The notes beneath the pieces are model-generated. The model was given only the letters and a program-made list of their open reading frames with translations. It was not told where the DNA came from and ran no database searches. Shown piece by piece: positions 44,663 to 53,145 of a stretch of DNA of 64,000 nucleotides (the first letter of the stretch is position 1; each line of letters opens with the position of its first letter). The DNA is from Staphylococcus kloosii (GTDB lineage Bacteria > Bacillota > Bacilli > Staphylococcales > Staphylococcaceae): assembly GCF_003019255.1 (NCBI RefSeq), contig NZ_CP027846.1, forward strand, positions 744,001 to 808,000. Reading direction: 5' to 3'. Both the position numbers and the translations under genes were made by a program.

Positions 44663-45256
44663 ATGGAACACATTTTTAGAAAAGGTCAAGAAGGTGCCCC
44701 AACTTTCTTGTTATTGCATGGTACAGGTGGAGATGAAAAAGATTTATTGCCGTTAGCAGAATCATTAAATGCTGATTATAATGTTTTAAGTGTAAGAGGC
44801 GAAATTTCAGAAGGTGGTATGAACAGATTCTTTAAACGTCATGGAGAAGGTCAATATGACGTTGAAGATTTAAACTATCGCACGCAGCAGTTAATTGAAT
44901 TTACAAAAGAAGCGGCCGAACAATATGATTTTGATATAAATAATATTATACCTTTAGGATTTTCTAATGGTTCTAATATTGCCATTAGTATGATGTTGAA
45001 AAGTGACATAGCGTTCAAAAAAGCATTACTTTATGCGCCGCTATATCCATTAGAAATCAGTAGTGATCATGATTTTAGTGCTGTAACTCTATTATTATCA
45101 ATGGGTAAAAGTGATCCAATAGTGCCAGTTGAACAAAGCGAAAGATTAGAACGTATATTTACAGATTTAGGCGCTGACGTGAAAACAGTATGGGTCAATA
45201 GCCATGAATTAACGCCAGCTGGTGTGTATTTTGGCAAAGAAGTTTTAGAAAAATAA
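44663..45256 (+). CDS. mhqD: Carboxylesterase/phospholipase MhqD
   Basis: 197-residue alpha/beta hydrolase of the carboxylesterase 2 family. The oxyanion loop is LLLHGTGGDEKDLL, the nucleophile S101 lies in PLGFSNGSNIA, and the Asp and His are in MGKSDPIVP and VNSHELTP. Last member of the mhq operon; MhqD homologues are induced by quinones but their substrate is not settled. Start at ATG 44663, nine bases after TAGGAG; two earlier ATGs touch the RBS. Confidence 0.85.
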   Translation: MEHIFRKGQEGAPTFLLLHGTGGDEKDLLPLAESLNADYNVLSVRGEISEGGMNRFFKRHGEGQYDVEDLNYRTQQLIEFTKEAAEQYDFDINNIIPLGFSNGSNIAISMMLKSDIAFKKALLYAPLYPLEISSDHDFSAVTLLLSMGKSDPIVPVEQSERLERIFTDLGADVKTVWVNSHELTPAGVYFGKEVLEK

Positions 45257-45343
45257 AGTTATTGTGCTGTTGATTTGGAATGTAATTCCATGTTGGTCTA
45301 TAATTTAATATGATTTTAGAATTTATAAAAAAGGATGAGTTAT

Positions 45344-45892
45344 ATGCCACAAAATACAGCTTTATTAGTAATGGACATGCAAAATGGCATTGTGAATGGA
45401 TTAGAAAACAAAGATAGTATTATCGAAGCTAACCAACGTGCAATCAAAAAGGCGCGCCAACAAGATATTCCAGTAATATTTGTACGTGTAGCATTTTCAC
45501 AAGGATTATTAGAAATTGCAACGAATAATAAAATGTTTGGACCTATGCGTGAGAAACAAGCACCAATGGAAAAAGACAGTGAAGCGACTCAAATTCATCC
45601 AGAATTAAATAGACAAGAGCAAGAGCCAATTGTCACAAAACATCGTGTCAGTGCATTTACAGGAAGTAATTTAGAAGTGTTATTAAGAGGATTAGAAGTA
45701 CGTCATATTGTGTTAACTGGTGTAGCTACAAGTGGTGTCGTATTATCTACTTCAGTAGAAGCGGCCGATAAAGATTTTGATATTACTATTTTAGAAGATG
45801 CAGTGGGCGACAGAGAGCAAGATAAGCATGAATTTTTAGTGGAACGAATTTTACCAAGATATGCAACTATAACAAGTGTTGAAAATTGGTAA
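45344..45892 (+). CDS. Isochorismatase-family hydrolase without the usual catalytic cysteine
   Basis: 182-residue isochorismatase-like protein. The Asp (ALLVMDMQNG, D11) and Lys (VTKHRVSAF) of the family triad are present. At the third position the motif reads TGVATSGVVLST where cysteine hydrolases have a Cys (..T..ICVLST), so Val replaces the nucleophile. It may act like EntB/PhzD-type isochorismatases, which also lack this Cys, or have a different function. Start at ATG 45344 behind AAAGGATGAG. Separate from the mhq operon by 87 bases. Confidence 0.8.
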   Translation: MPQNTALLVMDMQNGIVNGLENKDSIIEANQRAIKKARQQDIPVIFVRVAFSQGLLEIATNNKMFGPMREKQAPMEKDSEATQIHPELNRQEQEPIVTKHRVSAFTGSNLEVLLRGLEVRHIVLTGVATSGVVLSTSVEAADKDFDITILEDAVGDREQDKHEFLVERILPRYATITSVENW

Positions 45893-45897
45893 TTAAA

Positions 45898-45943
45898 ATA
45901 AAAAGTGGGACTGAAATTTTTAGATTTCAGTCCCACTTTTTAT
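45898..45943. terminator. Bidirectional terminator before fbp
   Basis: AAAAGTGGGACTGAAAT / ATTTCAGTCCCACTTTT perfect 17-bp stem shared by two convergent genes. Confidence 0.93.
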
Positions 45944-45949
45944 GCGTTA

Positions 45950-47914
45950 TTAGTTTAAGAAGCGGTCATGCATTAATTCTTTTAAAATTTTGATCTTTTC
46001 TTGAATTTGTTGACCAGTATTTGTATCACGTATTTGTTTACGATTCAATTCTTTATCGACGACACGACGAGTCGATAATTCATCTGCACCATTAAGCAAC
46101 ACGTGTTTTTTTGAATTGAAATGTTGGTGTGCGACAAGTTGCATACCGAAAGAGTTGTATAACAATGTGTAACCGGCAATACCTGTTGTTGATTGATAAG
46201 CTTTAGAGAAACCACCGTCAATAACGATCATTTTACCGTCAGCTTTAATTGGATTTTCACCATCTATTTCTTTAACTGGTGTATGCCCATTAATAATATG
46301 TGCTTCTTCAGGGTTTAAGCCGAAGTCTTTTAACATTTTTTTACACATTTCTACGTCTTCACGTAAATGGTAGTATGGGTTCTTAGTTTCTTTATGAGCT
46401 GCTTTGTCAGAAATAAAGTAACGTTCAAATGTTGTCATTGCACGTTTACCAAATAAGGAAGAATATTTACCAGTCCATAAATACCATACGAGGTCGGTAG
46501 CTAAATCGTCTTGAGTATCTTTGTCATCAAAAGCTTTACGTACATATTTTTCAAAATGGTCTAATAAATCGCGACCATAATGCTTTACGCCGTCTATTGT
46601 CATAGATTCCATTTCACCGTTTTCATCGACAGGGATACAACCATGAATCAATAAATTACCATTATATGGGAGGTATAAGTTACCTTTTTGCATTAAGAAA
46701 GTCATGTGACGTTTTAATTTTTCAGATTGTTGTACAGATAATAATAATTTATCAATAACCTCAGCTTCTTCATCTGTTAATTTATTAGGATCTTCTGGGT
46801 CAATTGTTTGGAAACATGTATGTTCTAAATCATACGTTTTGCCATATAAAGTAGCGCGATTATTGTCATAGTCTATGCTTTCTAATACTAGACGTTCATC
46901 CATATCGAAACATGGTCGACGTTTTATAATAGGTGCTTCTAATTTAAATTGAATAATAGCAATAGCTTGATGGATTTTAGTGATTTGATCAATTTCTCCA
47001 GGTGATGTTTGTTCATCGTCTGCTGTTTTATTTTTCGGTTTAAATGCCTTGTTATCACCACTGTAATGTTTTTCGGCAAAAGTTAATAATGGACGCAAGT
47101 TTATACCATAAGCATCCTCAATAATATCTAAATTATCGTAACGCGCGCATATTCTTAATAGATTTGCTAAACAAACTTTAGAACCTGCGTAAGCTCCAAT
47201 CCAAAGCACATCGTGATTTCCCCATTGAATGTCAACAGAAGGGTAATTGATTAATGTTTCCATAATTTTATCTGGTTCAGGACCACGGTCATAAATGTCG
47301 CCAACAACGTGTAAATGGTCAACGACAAGATGCTGAACAGTAAACGATAAACCAATGATTAAATCATCTGATTGTTCTAATTCAATAATTTGATTAATTA
47401 ACGTATCGTAGTAAGATTTTTTATTATTATATTTATTACTTTTATATAGTAACTCTTCAATGATAAATACGAAATTTTTAGGTAATGATTTACGCACTTT
47501 TGTACGTGTGTATTTAGATGATGCATATGTAACTAACTTGATTAATCTATGGATAGTCGTCACATACCACTCATTAAGTTCGTTTTTTGAAGAGAATGAA
47601 TTTTTAACGAGTTTAAGTTTTTCTTCTGGATAGTAAACTAAAGCGGCAAAGTCATTAATTTCTTTGCGTGTTAACGTATCTTGGAAAATATCGTGGATTT
47701 TTGCTCGTACATTACCAGAACCGTTTCTTAATACGTGTTGGAAAGAATGGAATTCACCATGTAAATCACTCACAAAGTGTTCAGTACCTTTAGGTAATTC
47801 TAAAATAGATTCTAAATTTATAATTTCAGTTGCTAACGCTTCTTTATTGTCATAATTTGTCGCTAACAAGTCTAAATATCTACTTTTAATGCTTTTTTCA
47901 GTCGGTTTTTGCAT
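45950..47914 (-). CDS. fbp: Fructose-1,6-bisphosphatase class III
   Basis: 654-residue class III FBPase of Firmicutes, hydrolysing fructose-1,6-bisphosphate to fructose-6-phosphate in gluconeogenesis. Metallophosphatase motifs: FVSDLHGEFHSF, GDIYDRGPEPDKIMETL, WGNHDVLWIGAYAG, and late LIHGCIPVDENGEM and IINGHTPVKE. The start at ATG 47914 (MQKPTEK) follows TGGAGTG; an upstream GTG lies too close to the RBS. Length matches S. aureus Fbp (654). A cre-like site lies upstream. Confidence 0.95.
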   Translation of the reverse strand: MQKPTEKSIKSRYLDLLATNYDNKEALATEIINLESILELPKGTEHFVSDLHGEFHSFQHVLRNGSGNVRAKIHDIFQDTLTRKEINDFAALVYYPEEKLKLVKNSFSSKNELNEWYVTTIHRLIKLVTYASSKYTRTKVRKSLPKNFVFIIEELLYKSNKYNNKKSYYDTLINQIIELEQSDDLIIGLSFTVQHLVVDHLHVVGDIYDRGPEPDKIMETLINYPSVDIQWGNHDVLWIGAYAGSKVCLANLLRICARYDNLDIIEDAYGINLRPLLTFAEKHYSGDNKAFKPKNKTADDEQTSPGEIDQITKIHQAIAIIQFKLEAPIIKRRPCFDMDERLVLESIDYDNNRATLYGKTYDLEHTCFQTIDPEDPNKLTDEEAEVIDKLLLSVQQSEKLKRHMTFLMQKGNLYLPYNGNLLIHGCIPVDENGEMESMTIDGVKHYGRDLLDHFEKYVRKAFDDKDTQDDLATDLVWYLWTGKYSSLFGKRAMTTFERYFISDKAAHKETKNPYYHLREDVEMCKKMLKDFGLNPEEAHIINGHTPVKEIDGENPIKADGKMIVIDGGFSKAYQSTTGIAGYTLLYNSFGMQLVAHQHFNSKKHVLLNGADELSTRRVVDKELNRKQIRDTNTGQQIQEKIKILKELMHDRFLN

Positions 47915-48391
47915 TGTCGTCACTCCATTTACTTAGTTCAATTTATTTTAACATGATTAGTTAAACGCTTACATGTTTATTTTGTTCTTAATAATACTTA
48001 TTATAAGACGAATTATCACTATTTTCTAAAAAAATAAACTAGGACATGAGAAAACTAGTTTATTATTATTAATTTTGTTTTTCAAATATATAGTAAGTTA
48101 CATAATATTTGTGATGTTACTCAAATATAAAAATTCTTGTATTAAGGTAGTATTTTTTATAGATATTTTCAAATCGGAGAAAATTTATACATTTAAATTT
48201 TAATAAAAACATAAATAAATAGCAAAAATTTATTGTGTTTAAATGCTTTTATATCAATGTTTTTAGTGTGTTTCTACATCTTGGTCAAAATAGAATTTTA
48301 CACATAAATTTGCAAAAGGTGTTTTAAAAAGGTGTATGCTTTTGTATAATAATGTCATGTAACAAAATTATAGTCAAAGGGGGATGTTGCT
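47915..48391. other. fbp–putP divergent intergenic region
   Basis: 477 bases with no gene. It contains a cre-like GTTAAACGCTTACA (47960–47973; 12 of 14 on the minus strand) upstream of fbp, a hairpin AATAAACTAG (48033–48042) / CTAGTTTATT (48055–48064) without a T-run, and a TATAAT at 48345–48350 that may be the putP -10 box with a poor -35. Confidence 0.5.
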
Positions 48392-49930
48392 ATGTTTACA
48401 TTGGGAAGTACTTTAGCAAGTCAGGTTAACCCTGATTGGCGTACTTATATAATGTTATCAGTTTATTTCATTATCTTACTAGTTATTGGTTATTATGGAT
48501 ATAAACAAGCAACTGGAAACATTAGTGAATACATGCTCGGTGGTAGAAGCATAGGTCCATATGTTACTGCGCTTTCTGCTGGTGCATCCGACATGAGTGG
48601 TTGGATGATCATGGGGTTACCAGGTGAAGTTTATACGACAGGTCTTTCTGCTGCATGGTTAGCAATTGGTCTGACATTAGGCGCATACATAAATTATATC
48701 GTAGTTGCACCTAGACTGCGTGTATACACTGAAAAAGCAGGAGATTCAATTACCCTACCTGACTTTTTTAGAAATCGTTTAAATGATAAATCAAATGTTA
48801 TTAAAATTATTTCTGGGGCCATCATTGTAATATTCTTTACATTATATACGCACTCAGGCATGGTTTCTGGTGGTAAATTATTTGATAGTGCATTTGGTCT
48901 AAATTATCATTTTGGTCTTATTTTAGTTGCAGCTATTGTAATTGCATATACATTCTTTGGTGGGTATTTAGCTGTATCAATTACAGACTTTTTCCAAGGT
49001 GTAATTATGTTAATCGCAATGGTAATGGTGCCAATCGTTGCTATGATGCAATTAAGTGGTTTAGACACTTTATCTCAAGCGGCTGATTTAAAACCAACAA
49101 ACTTAGATTTATTTAAAGGTACAACTGTAATAGGAATAATTTCATTCTTTTCATGGGGATTAGGCTATTTTGGCCAACCTCATATCATTGTACGCTTTAT
49201 GTCTATTAAATCAGTTAAACAATTACCTACGGCGCGTCGTTTTGGGATTGGTTGGATGGCAATTAGTTTATTAGGTGCCGTTCTAGTTGGTTTAGTAGGT
49301 ATCAGTTTTGTTAACGACAGAAGTGTAGAATTAAAAGATCCAGAAACATTATTTATTTTAATGGGTCAAATATTATTCCATCCTTTAGTTGGTGGTTTCT
49401 TACTTGCAGCTATATTAGCGGCAATCATGAGTACAATTTCATCACAATTACTTGTAACATCTAGTTCACTAACAGAAGACTTCTATAAGTTATTCAGAGG
49501 TGAACAAGCTGCTAAAGAACACGAAAAAGAATTTGTGTTAGTTGGTCGTTTGTCAGTAGTGTTAGTTTCAATTGTTTCAATTGCTATTGCATGGTCACCA
49601 AATGACACAATTCTAAATTTAGTAGGTAATGCTTGGGCAGGTTTCGGTGCTGCTTTTGGACCGTTAGTATTGCTTTCATTGTATTGGAAAGGTTTAAGCC
49701 GTACTGGCGCTGTCAGCGGTATGTTAGCTGGAGCAATCGTCGTTATAATATGGATTGCTTTTGTAAAACCAATGGGTTCAGTTAATGATTTCTTTAATTT
49801 ATATGAAATCGTACCAGGTTTCTTAGCTAGTTTAGTCGTGACAGTGGTTATTAGTAAAATTACTAAAAAACCAGATCTTGATGTTGAAGCTGATATGAAT
49901 GATGTTAAAGAAACAATAAAAAATGCTTAA
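48392..49930 (+). CDS. putP: Sodium/proline symporter PutP
   Basis: 512-residue SSS-family transporter importing proline with Na+. Diagnostic segments are YMLGGRSIGPYVTALSAGAS (start of the Na+-site region), SDMSGWMIMGLPGEVYTTG, GWGLGYFGQPHIIVRFM-type sequence (SWGLGYFGQPHIIVRFM) and AAILAAIMSTISSQLLVTSS. About 13 membrane helices. Length equals S. aureus PutP. ATG behind AAAGGGGGATG. Proline serves as nutrient and compatible solute. Confidence 0.92.
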   Translation: MFTLGSTLASQVNPDWRTYIMLSVYFIILLVIGYYGYKQATGNISEYMLGGRSIGPYVTALSAGASDMSGWMIMGLPGEVYTTGLSAAWLAIGLTLGAYINYIVVAPRLRVYTEKAGDSITLPDFFRNRLNDKSNVIKIISGAIIVIFFTLYTHSGMVSGGKLFDSAFGLNYHFGLILVAAIVIAYTFFGGYLAVSITDFFQGVIMLIAMVMVPIVAMMQLSGLDTLSQAADLKPTNLDLFKGTTVIGIISFFSWGLGYFGQPHIIVRFMSIKSVKQLPTARRFGIGWMAISLLGAVLVGLVGISFVNDRSVELKDPETLFILMGQILFHPLVGGFLLAAILAAIMSTISSQLLVTSSSLTEDFYKLFRGEQAAKEHEKEFVLVGRLSVVLVSIVSIAIAWSPNDTILNLVGNAWAGFGAAFGPLVLLSLYWKGLSRTGAVSGMLAGAIVVIIWIAFVKPMGSVNDFFNLYEIVPGFLASLVVTVVISKITKKPDLDVEADMNDVKETIKNA

Positions 49931-50293
49931 TTTTGTTGCATATGGTGTTAAATGAATTAAAGGGGTTTAAATCTTTTAATGCCATTATCAGGGAGAAATT
50001 TATATAACTTGTGTGATTAAACGAACGTTTATATTGCTAAAATGTAAGGGGCATATTAGCAATTTATAACAAGTTTTGTGCATTGTTAGTAGCATTTATA
50101 ATGTAAGCTAATGATTATAAATAACAGACAGTGTTTCAATTAAACAACCTAGCAGATAACTAATCTGTTAGGTTGTTTTGTTTTTTTTGAAATTAATATA
50201 GCCCAATACTTAAATTTTAATGAAATAAAAATTGATATCTGTTAAATTGATGTTATACATAATAATTAAATTATTTAAGAAATGAGGGGTACT
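49931..50293. other. putP–ABC transporter intergenic region
   Basis: 363 bases without a supported gene. A terminator lies at 50142–50180; the ~210 bases between the putP stop and that hairpin are AT-rich and I see no other structure. A long putP 3' UTR or a small RNA ending at the hairpin are both possible. Confidence 0.4.
50142..50190 (+). terminator. Terminator downstream of putP
   Basis: AAACAACCTAGCAGAT / AATCTGTTAGGTTGTTTT stem with one mismatch, long T-rich tail. Confidence 0.85.
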
Positions 50294-51142
50294 ATGGACA
50301 AGTTATTAGAAGTTAAGCATTTGCACAAAACGATGGCAAATTCAGAATTTCAAATAAAAGATATTTCCTTTGAAGTGAGTGAGGGGGAGACGGTAGCCTT
50401 AATTGGTAATAATGGTTCAGGTAAATCAACTACGATTAATACAATACTTGGGGATTACATTAAAGATTCTGGAATAATTAAATTTTTTGGAAATGAAATC
50501 GGCCAAGAGGATTATACATATAAAGATTACATAGGAGTTGTTTTTGATGAACTGAAATTGACTAAAAAATTACCTATCTTTAGAGTGAACTCAATAATGG
50601 ACGCTATGTATCAATCGTGGGACTCTAAACAATTTTTTAAGTTACTTAAGTTCTTCAATTTACCTGAAAAACGACGTGTGGAAACTCTATCACGTGGCAT
50701 GTCGATGAAACTCGCTATTGCGATTGCATTATCCCATAATAGTCGCTTACTTATTCTCGATGAAGCAACAGCAGGTCTTGATGCTTCGAGTAGAGAACAA
50801 GTGTTAGAACTTTTGGAAGACTTTGTTGATCAAGGCAATGGTATAGTTTTGTCCTCTCATATATCTGAAGATATCGAAACAATAGCAGATCGCTTAGTTT
50901 TTTTACGCGATGGAGCAATAGTTATGAACGTGAGTAAACAATATTTATATGATAATTATGGTGTGATAGAAATGACTGCTGACGAATTTAATAAGATAGA
51001 TAGCAATAGTGTCTATGCATACAATGGGCGAAAAGGTTATGTTAGAGCCTTAGTTTATAAAGATAAAGCTGATTTTAAAGTTAACGATATTAATAACGTT
51101 GATCAAGTTACAAAAATATTAATGAGAGGTGAAACAGCATGA
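50294..51142 (+). CDS. ABC-2 type transporter ATP-binding protein
   Basis: 282-residue stand-alone ABC ATPase. Walker A is GNNGSGKST, the signature LSRGMSMKLAIA, Walker B LLILDEATAGLD, and the His switch LSSHISEDIE. A ~65-residue C-terminal extension follows. It resembles YtrB and the PmtA/PmtC ATPases (phenol-soluble modulin export) of staphylococci but cannot be assigned to them by eye. Start at ATG 50294 behind GAGGGG. Its stop overlaps the permease start (ATGA). Confidence 0.85.
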   Translation: MDKLLEVKHLHKTMANSEFQIKDISFEVSEGETVALIGNNGSGKSTTINTILGDYIKDSGIIKFFGNEIGQEDYTYKDYIGVVFDELKLTKKLPIFRVNSIMDAMYQSWDSKQFFKLLKFFNLPEKRRVETLSRGMSMKLAIAIALSHNSRLLILDEATAGLDASSREQVLELLEDFVDQGNGIVLSSHISEDIETIADRLVFLRDGAIVMNVSKQYLYDNYGVIEMTADEFNKIDSNSVYAYNGRKGYVRALVYKDKADFKVNDINNVDQVTKILMRGETA

Positions 51143-51759
51143 AGGCATTAATATTAAATCAATATTATTCGTCTAAGACGCAAATACTTATTTATACTGC
51201 TTTAACGATAGTAATAGCCATTTTCTTCACCTTTTTTAGTGACAATACTGTCGGGGCTGCACTGTTAACTTGCATTTATCCTGCTTTAGGAGCGATGGAC
51301 TATTTAAAAAAAGAAAGTGCGAGTGACTGGTTAAAATATGCCATTATTATGCCTGTAACAAGAAGAACCATAGTAAATACGCATTTTTTAGTACATCTTT
51401 CGCTCGTCCTAATTGGCTTTATTATATCGCTCATTATTATATCTATTTATAAAGCTTCAATTGTAGAAGGTCTGAGTAATTCGTTTATTGGCGTAGGTTT
51501 TGCACTTCAAATGTCATTAATTTATTTATTAACTTATAAGTTTGGCTCTGAAAATTCTAATGGTATTTATTTTATTGCTATGGTATTTTTATTGGTTCTT
51601 TTTTTTATTTATATTATCACAACAGCTTTTCTTCACAATAATCAAAATGCATTACTTTCTGATTTTGCCTTGAATAGTTATTATTTAATTTTAAGTATAA
51701 TCATTGGATTAATTGTTTATTATTTCAGCTTAAAACATTTTGATAATGCAGATTTTTAA
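51139..51759 (+). CDS. ABC-2 transporter permease
   Basis: 206-residue membrane protein with six hydrophobic helices, the ABC-2 permease partner of the ATPase upstream. The typical loop CIYPALGAMDYLKKESASDW-like region (residues about 47–66, ending in the coupling segment KYAIIMPVTRRTIV) is present. Four-base overlap with the ATPase gene shows co-translation. Substrate unknown; peptide or antimicrobial export/immunity would fit the family. Terminator follows. Confidence 0.82.
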   Translation: MKALILNQYYSSKTQILIYTALTIVIAIFFTFFSDNTVGAALLTCIYPALGAMDYLKKESASDWLKYAIIMPVTRRTIVNTHFLVHLSLVLIGFIISLIIISIYKASIVEGLSNSFIGVGFALQMSLIYLLTYKFGSENSNGIYFIAMVFLLVLFFIYIITTAFLHNNQNALLSDFALNSYYLILSIIIGLIVYYFSLKHFDNADF

Positions 51760-51762
51760 CTA

Positions 51763-51803
51763 AAGACCGGTTGGAATTATTGAATTTCAATCGGTTTATT
51801 ATT
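51763..51803 (+). terminator. Terminator after the ABC-2 permease gene
   Basis: ACCGGTTGGAATT / AATTTCAATCGGT stem with two G-U pairs and a T-rich tail. Confidence 0.7.
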
Positions 51804-51804
51804 T

Positions 51805-52190
51805 ATTTTGAGCAGCCTTTCCTACGGGAAAGGCTCGAGCCTATGGTCTCGAAACACTTTCTATTCCGTTAGGAGTCGTGCTCATAATAAGAGTGTGTTA
51901 AAAAGGTTGGTGGCAACGGTGTTATTCGGTTAAGTCTTTCATTCATTTTTAATTTTATTAGGGAGAGGATTGTAAGTAATATATTTTGAGTAACGCTTTC
52001 CTATGGGAAGGGCTCGAGCCTATGGTCTCGAGACACTTTCTATTCCGTTAGGAGTTGTGCTCAAAATAAGTGAGTGTTAATGGAATGGAAGTAACAGTGC
52101 TAATCGGTTAGCCATTTCATTTATTATTATTTTAATTAGAAAGTATTTGGAAAAAATATATTTTGAGCAGTGCTTTGCCTTGATTGAAAT
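51805..52190. repeat. Tandem ~177-bp repeat, two full copies and a partial third
   Basis: Units start at 51805, 51983 and 52160 (spacing 178 and 177), each opening ATTTTGAG. In units 1 and 2 the first ~85 bases are nearly identical: GGGCTCGAGCCTATGGTCTCG-like and TTTCTATTCCGTTAGGAGT are shared, and 10-bp ends ATTTTGAGCA / TGCTCAAAAT make each an inverted-repeat element. The second halves are more diverged but keep GTGTTA, CGGTTA and TTTCATT landmarks. Unit 3 stops after about 30 bases. No ORF is present. Confidence 0.8.
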
Positions 52191-52205
52191 AAAAGTATTT
52201 TAAAT

Positions 52206-52252
52206 TAACAAATTAAAAAAGCAATTTCTATTTAATGTTAAATAGAAACTGC
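52206..52252 (-). terminator. Terminator of the DedA gene
   Basis: AGCAATTTCTATTTAA / TTAAATAGAAACTGCT stem; on the minus strand followed by a T-run. Confidence 0.8.
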
Positions 52253-52272
52253 TTCAAAATTTTTAGTGATTG

Positions 52273-52881
52273 TTATTCAACTCTGCGTCGTTTTAATAAA
52301 TGGTAAATGATATAAACGATAATAATAAATAAGATAATGTACATAACGAATGAATATGTGTGTAAAGCGTTCATTAGTATATCCCAACTACCGCTTAATA
52401 ATTTACCTAAATAAATAAGTAAGAAATTCCAAACTGTAGTACCGACTAGTGATAAAAACATAAACTTTACTACATTCATTCTGTTAATACCAGCAGGAAT
52501 AGTAATTAAAACTCTTAATACTGGAATAAATCTACATATTAAAACGGCCCATGCACCGTAATGTTTAAACCAATCATTTGCTTTAGCTACATCTTTGCCT
52601 CTAAGTTTAATCCATTTACCATACTTATCTACAAAACGATATAAACGTTGCTCGGAAACTAGTCTACTAATATAATATAATATTAATAATCCGAAGAAGG
52701 AAGATACTGTAGATATAATAAATAAGACCGGAATTGATAGATCGGATTTTTCAGATAGTAAACCTGCAAACGTTAAAATAATTTCCGATGGTATAAATGG
52801 TAATATATTTTCGAATAAAATTAAGATCGCTATGGCGGCATAACCCCATGAACGAATAAATTCAGTTATTATTTGTTCCAT
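52273..52881 (-). CDS. DedA/VTT-family membrane protein
   Basis: 202-residue polytopic membrane protein of the DedA (SNARE-associated/VTT) family. Typical residues: LFENILPFIPSEIIL near the N-terminus, the conserved FKHYGAWAVLICRFIPVLRV with its essential Arg, IPAGINRMN and a final helix. Some DedA proteins flip undecaprenyl phosphate (UptA of B. subtilis) or phosphatidylethanolamine; the lipid handled by this one is not evident. ATG start; RBS AAGGAG stands somewhat far upstream. Confidence 0.85.
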   Translation of the reverse strand: MEQIITEFIRSWGYAAIAILILFENILPFIPSEIILTFAGLLSEKSDLSIPVLFIISTVSSFFGLLILYYISRLVSEQRLYRFVDKYGKWIKLRGKDVAKANDWFKHYGAWAVLICRFIPVLRVLITIPAGINRMNVVKFMFLSLVGTTVWNFLLIYLGKLLSGSWDILMNALHTYSFVMYIILFIIIVYIIYHLLKRRRVE

Positions 52882-53088
52882 ACCTTAATAAAAATCTCCT
52901 TTTAAAATTACATAAACAATAATAGTCAAACTTTGCCAACTATCCACTAATTATAAGCTATTTTAATATTAAATGTATAATATTATTGTTAATTAATTAT
53001 AAAAATACAGTAAAGAAACTTTTCTAGTGCTAGCTATGCGAAATGTAAGAATTTTTATTAATAAACATGATTTTTTATTGAAAACTTA

Positions 53089-53117
53089 TTGTAAACGCTT
53101 ACACATTATGGTAATAT
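53089..53117 (+). promoter_or_regulatory. MFS gene promoter overlapped by a perfect cre site
   Basis: TTGTAA (53089–53094), 17-bp spacer, TAATAT (53112–53117). TGTAAACGCTTACA at 53090–53103 is a fully symmetric cre matching the consensus at all 14 positions and covering the -35 box, predicting strong CcpA repression. Confidence 0.75.
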
Positions 53118-53145
53118 CATAAAAAAAGAACAAACAATAGGTCAT

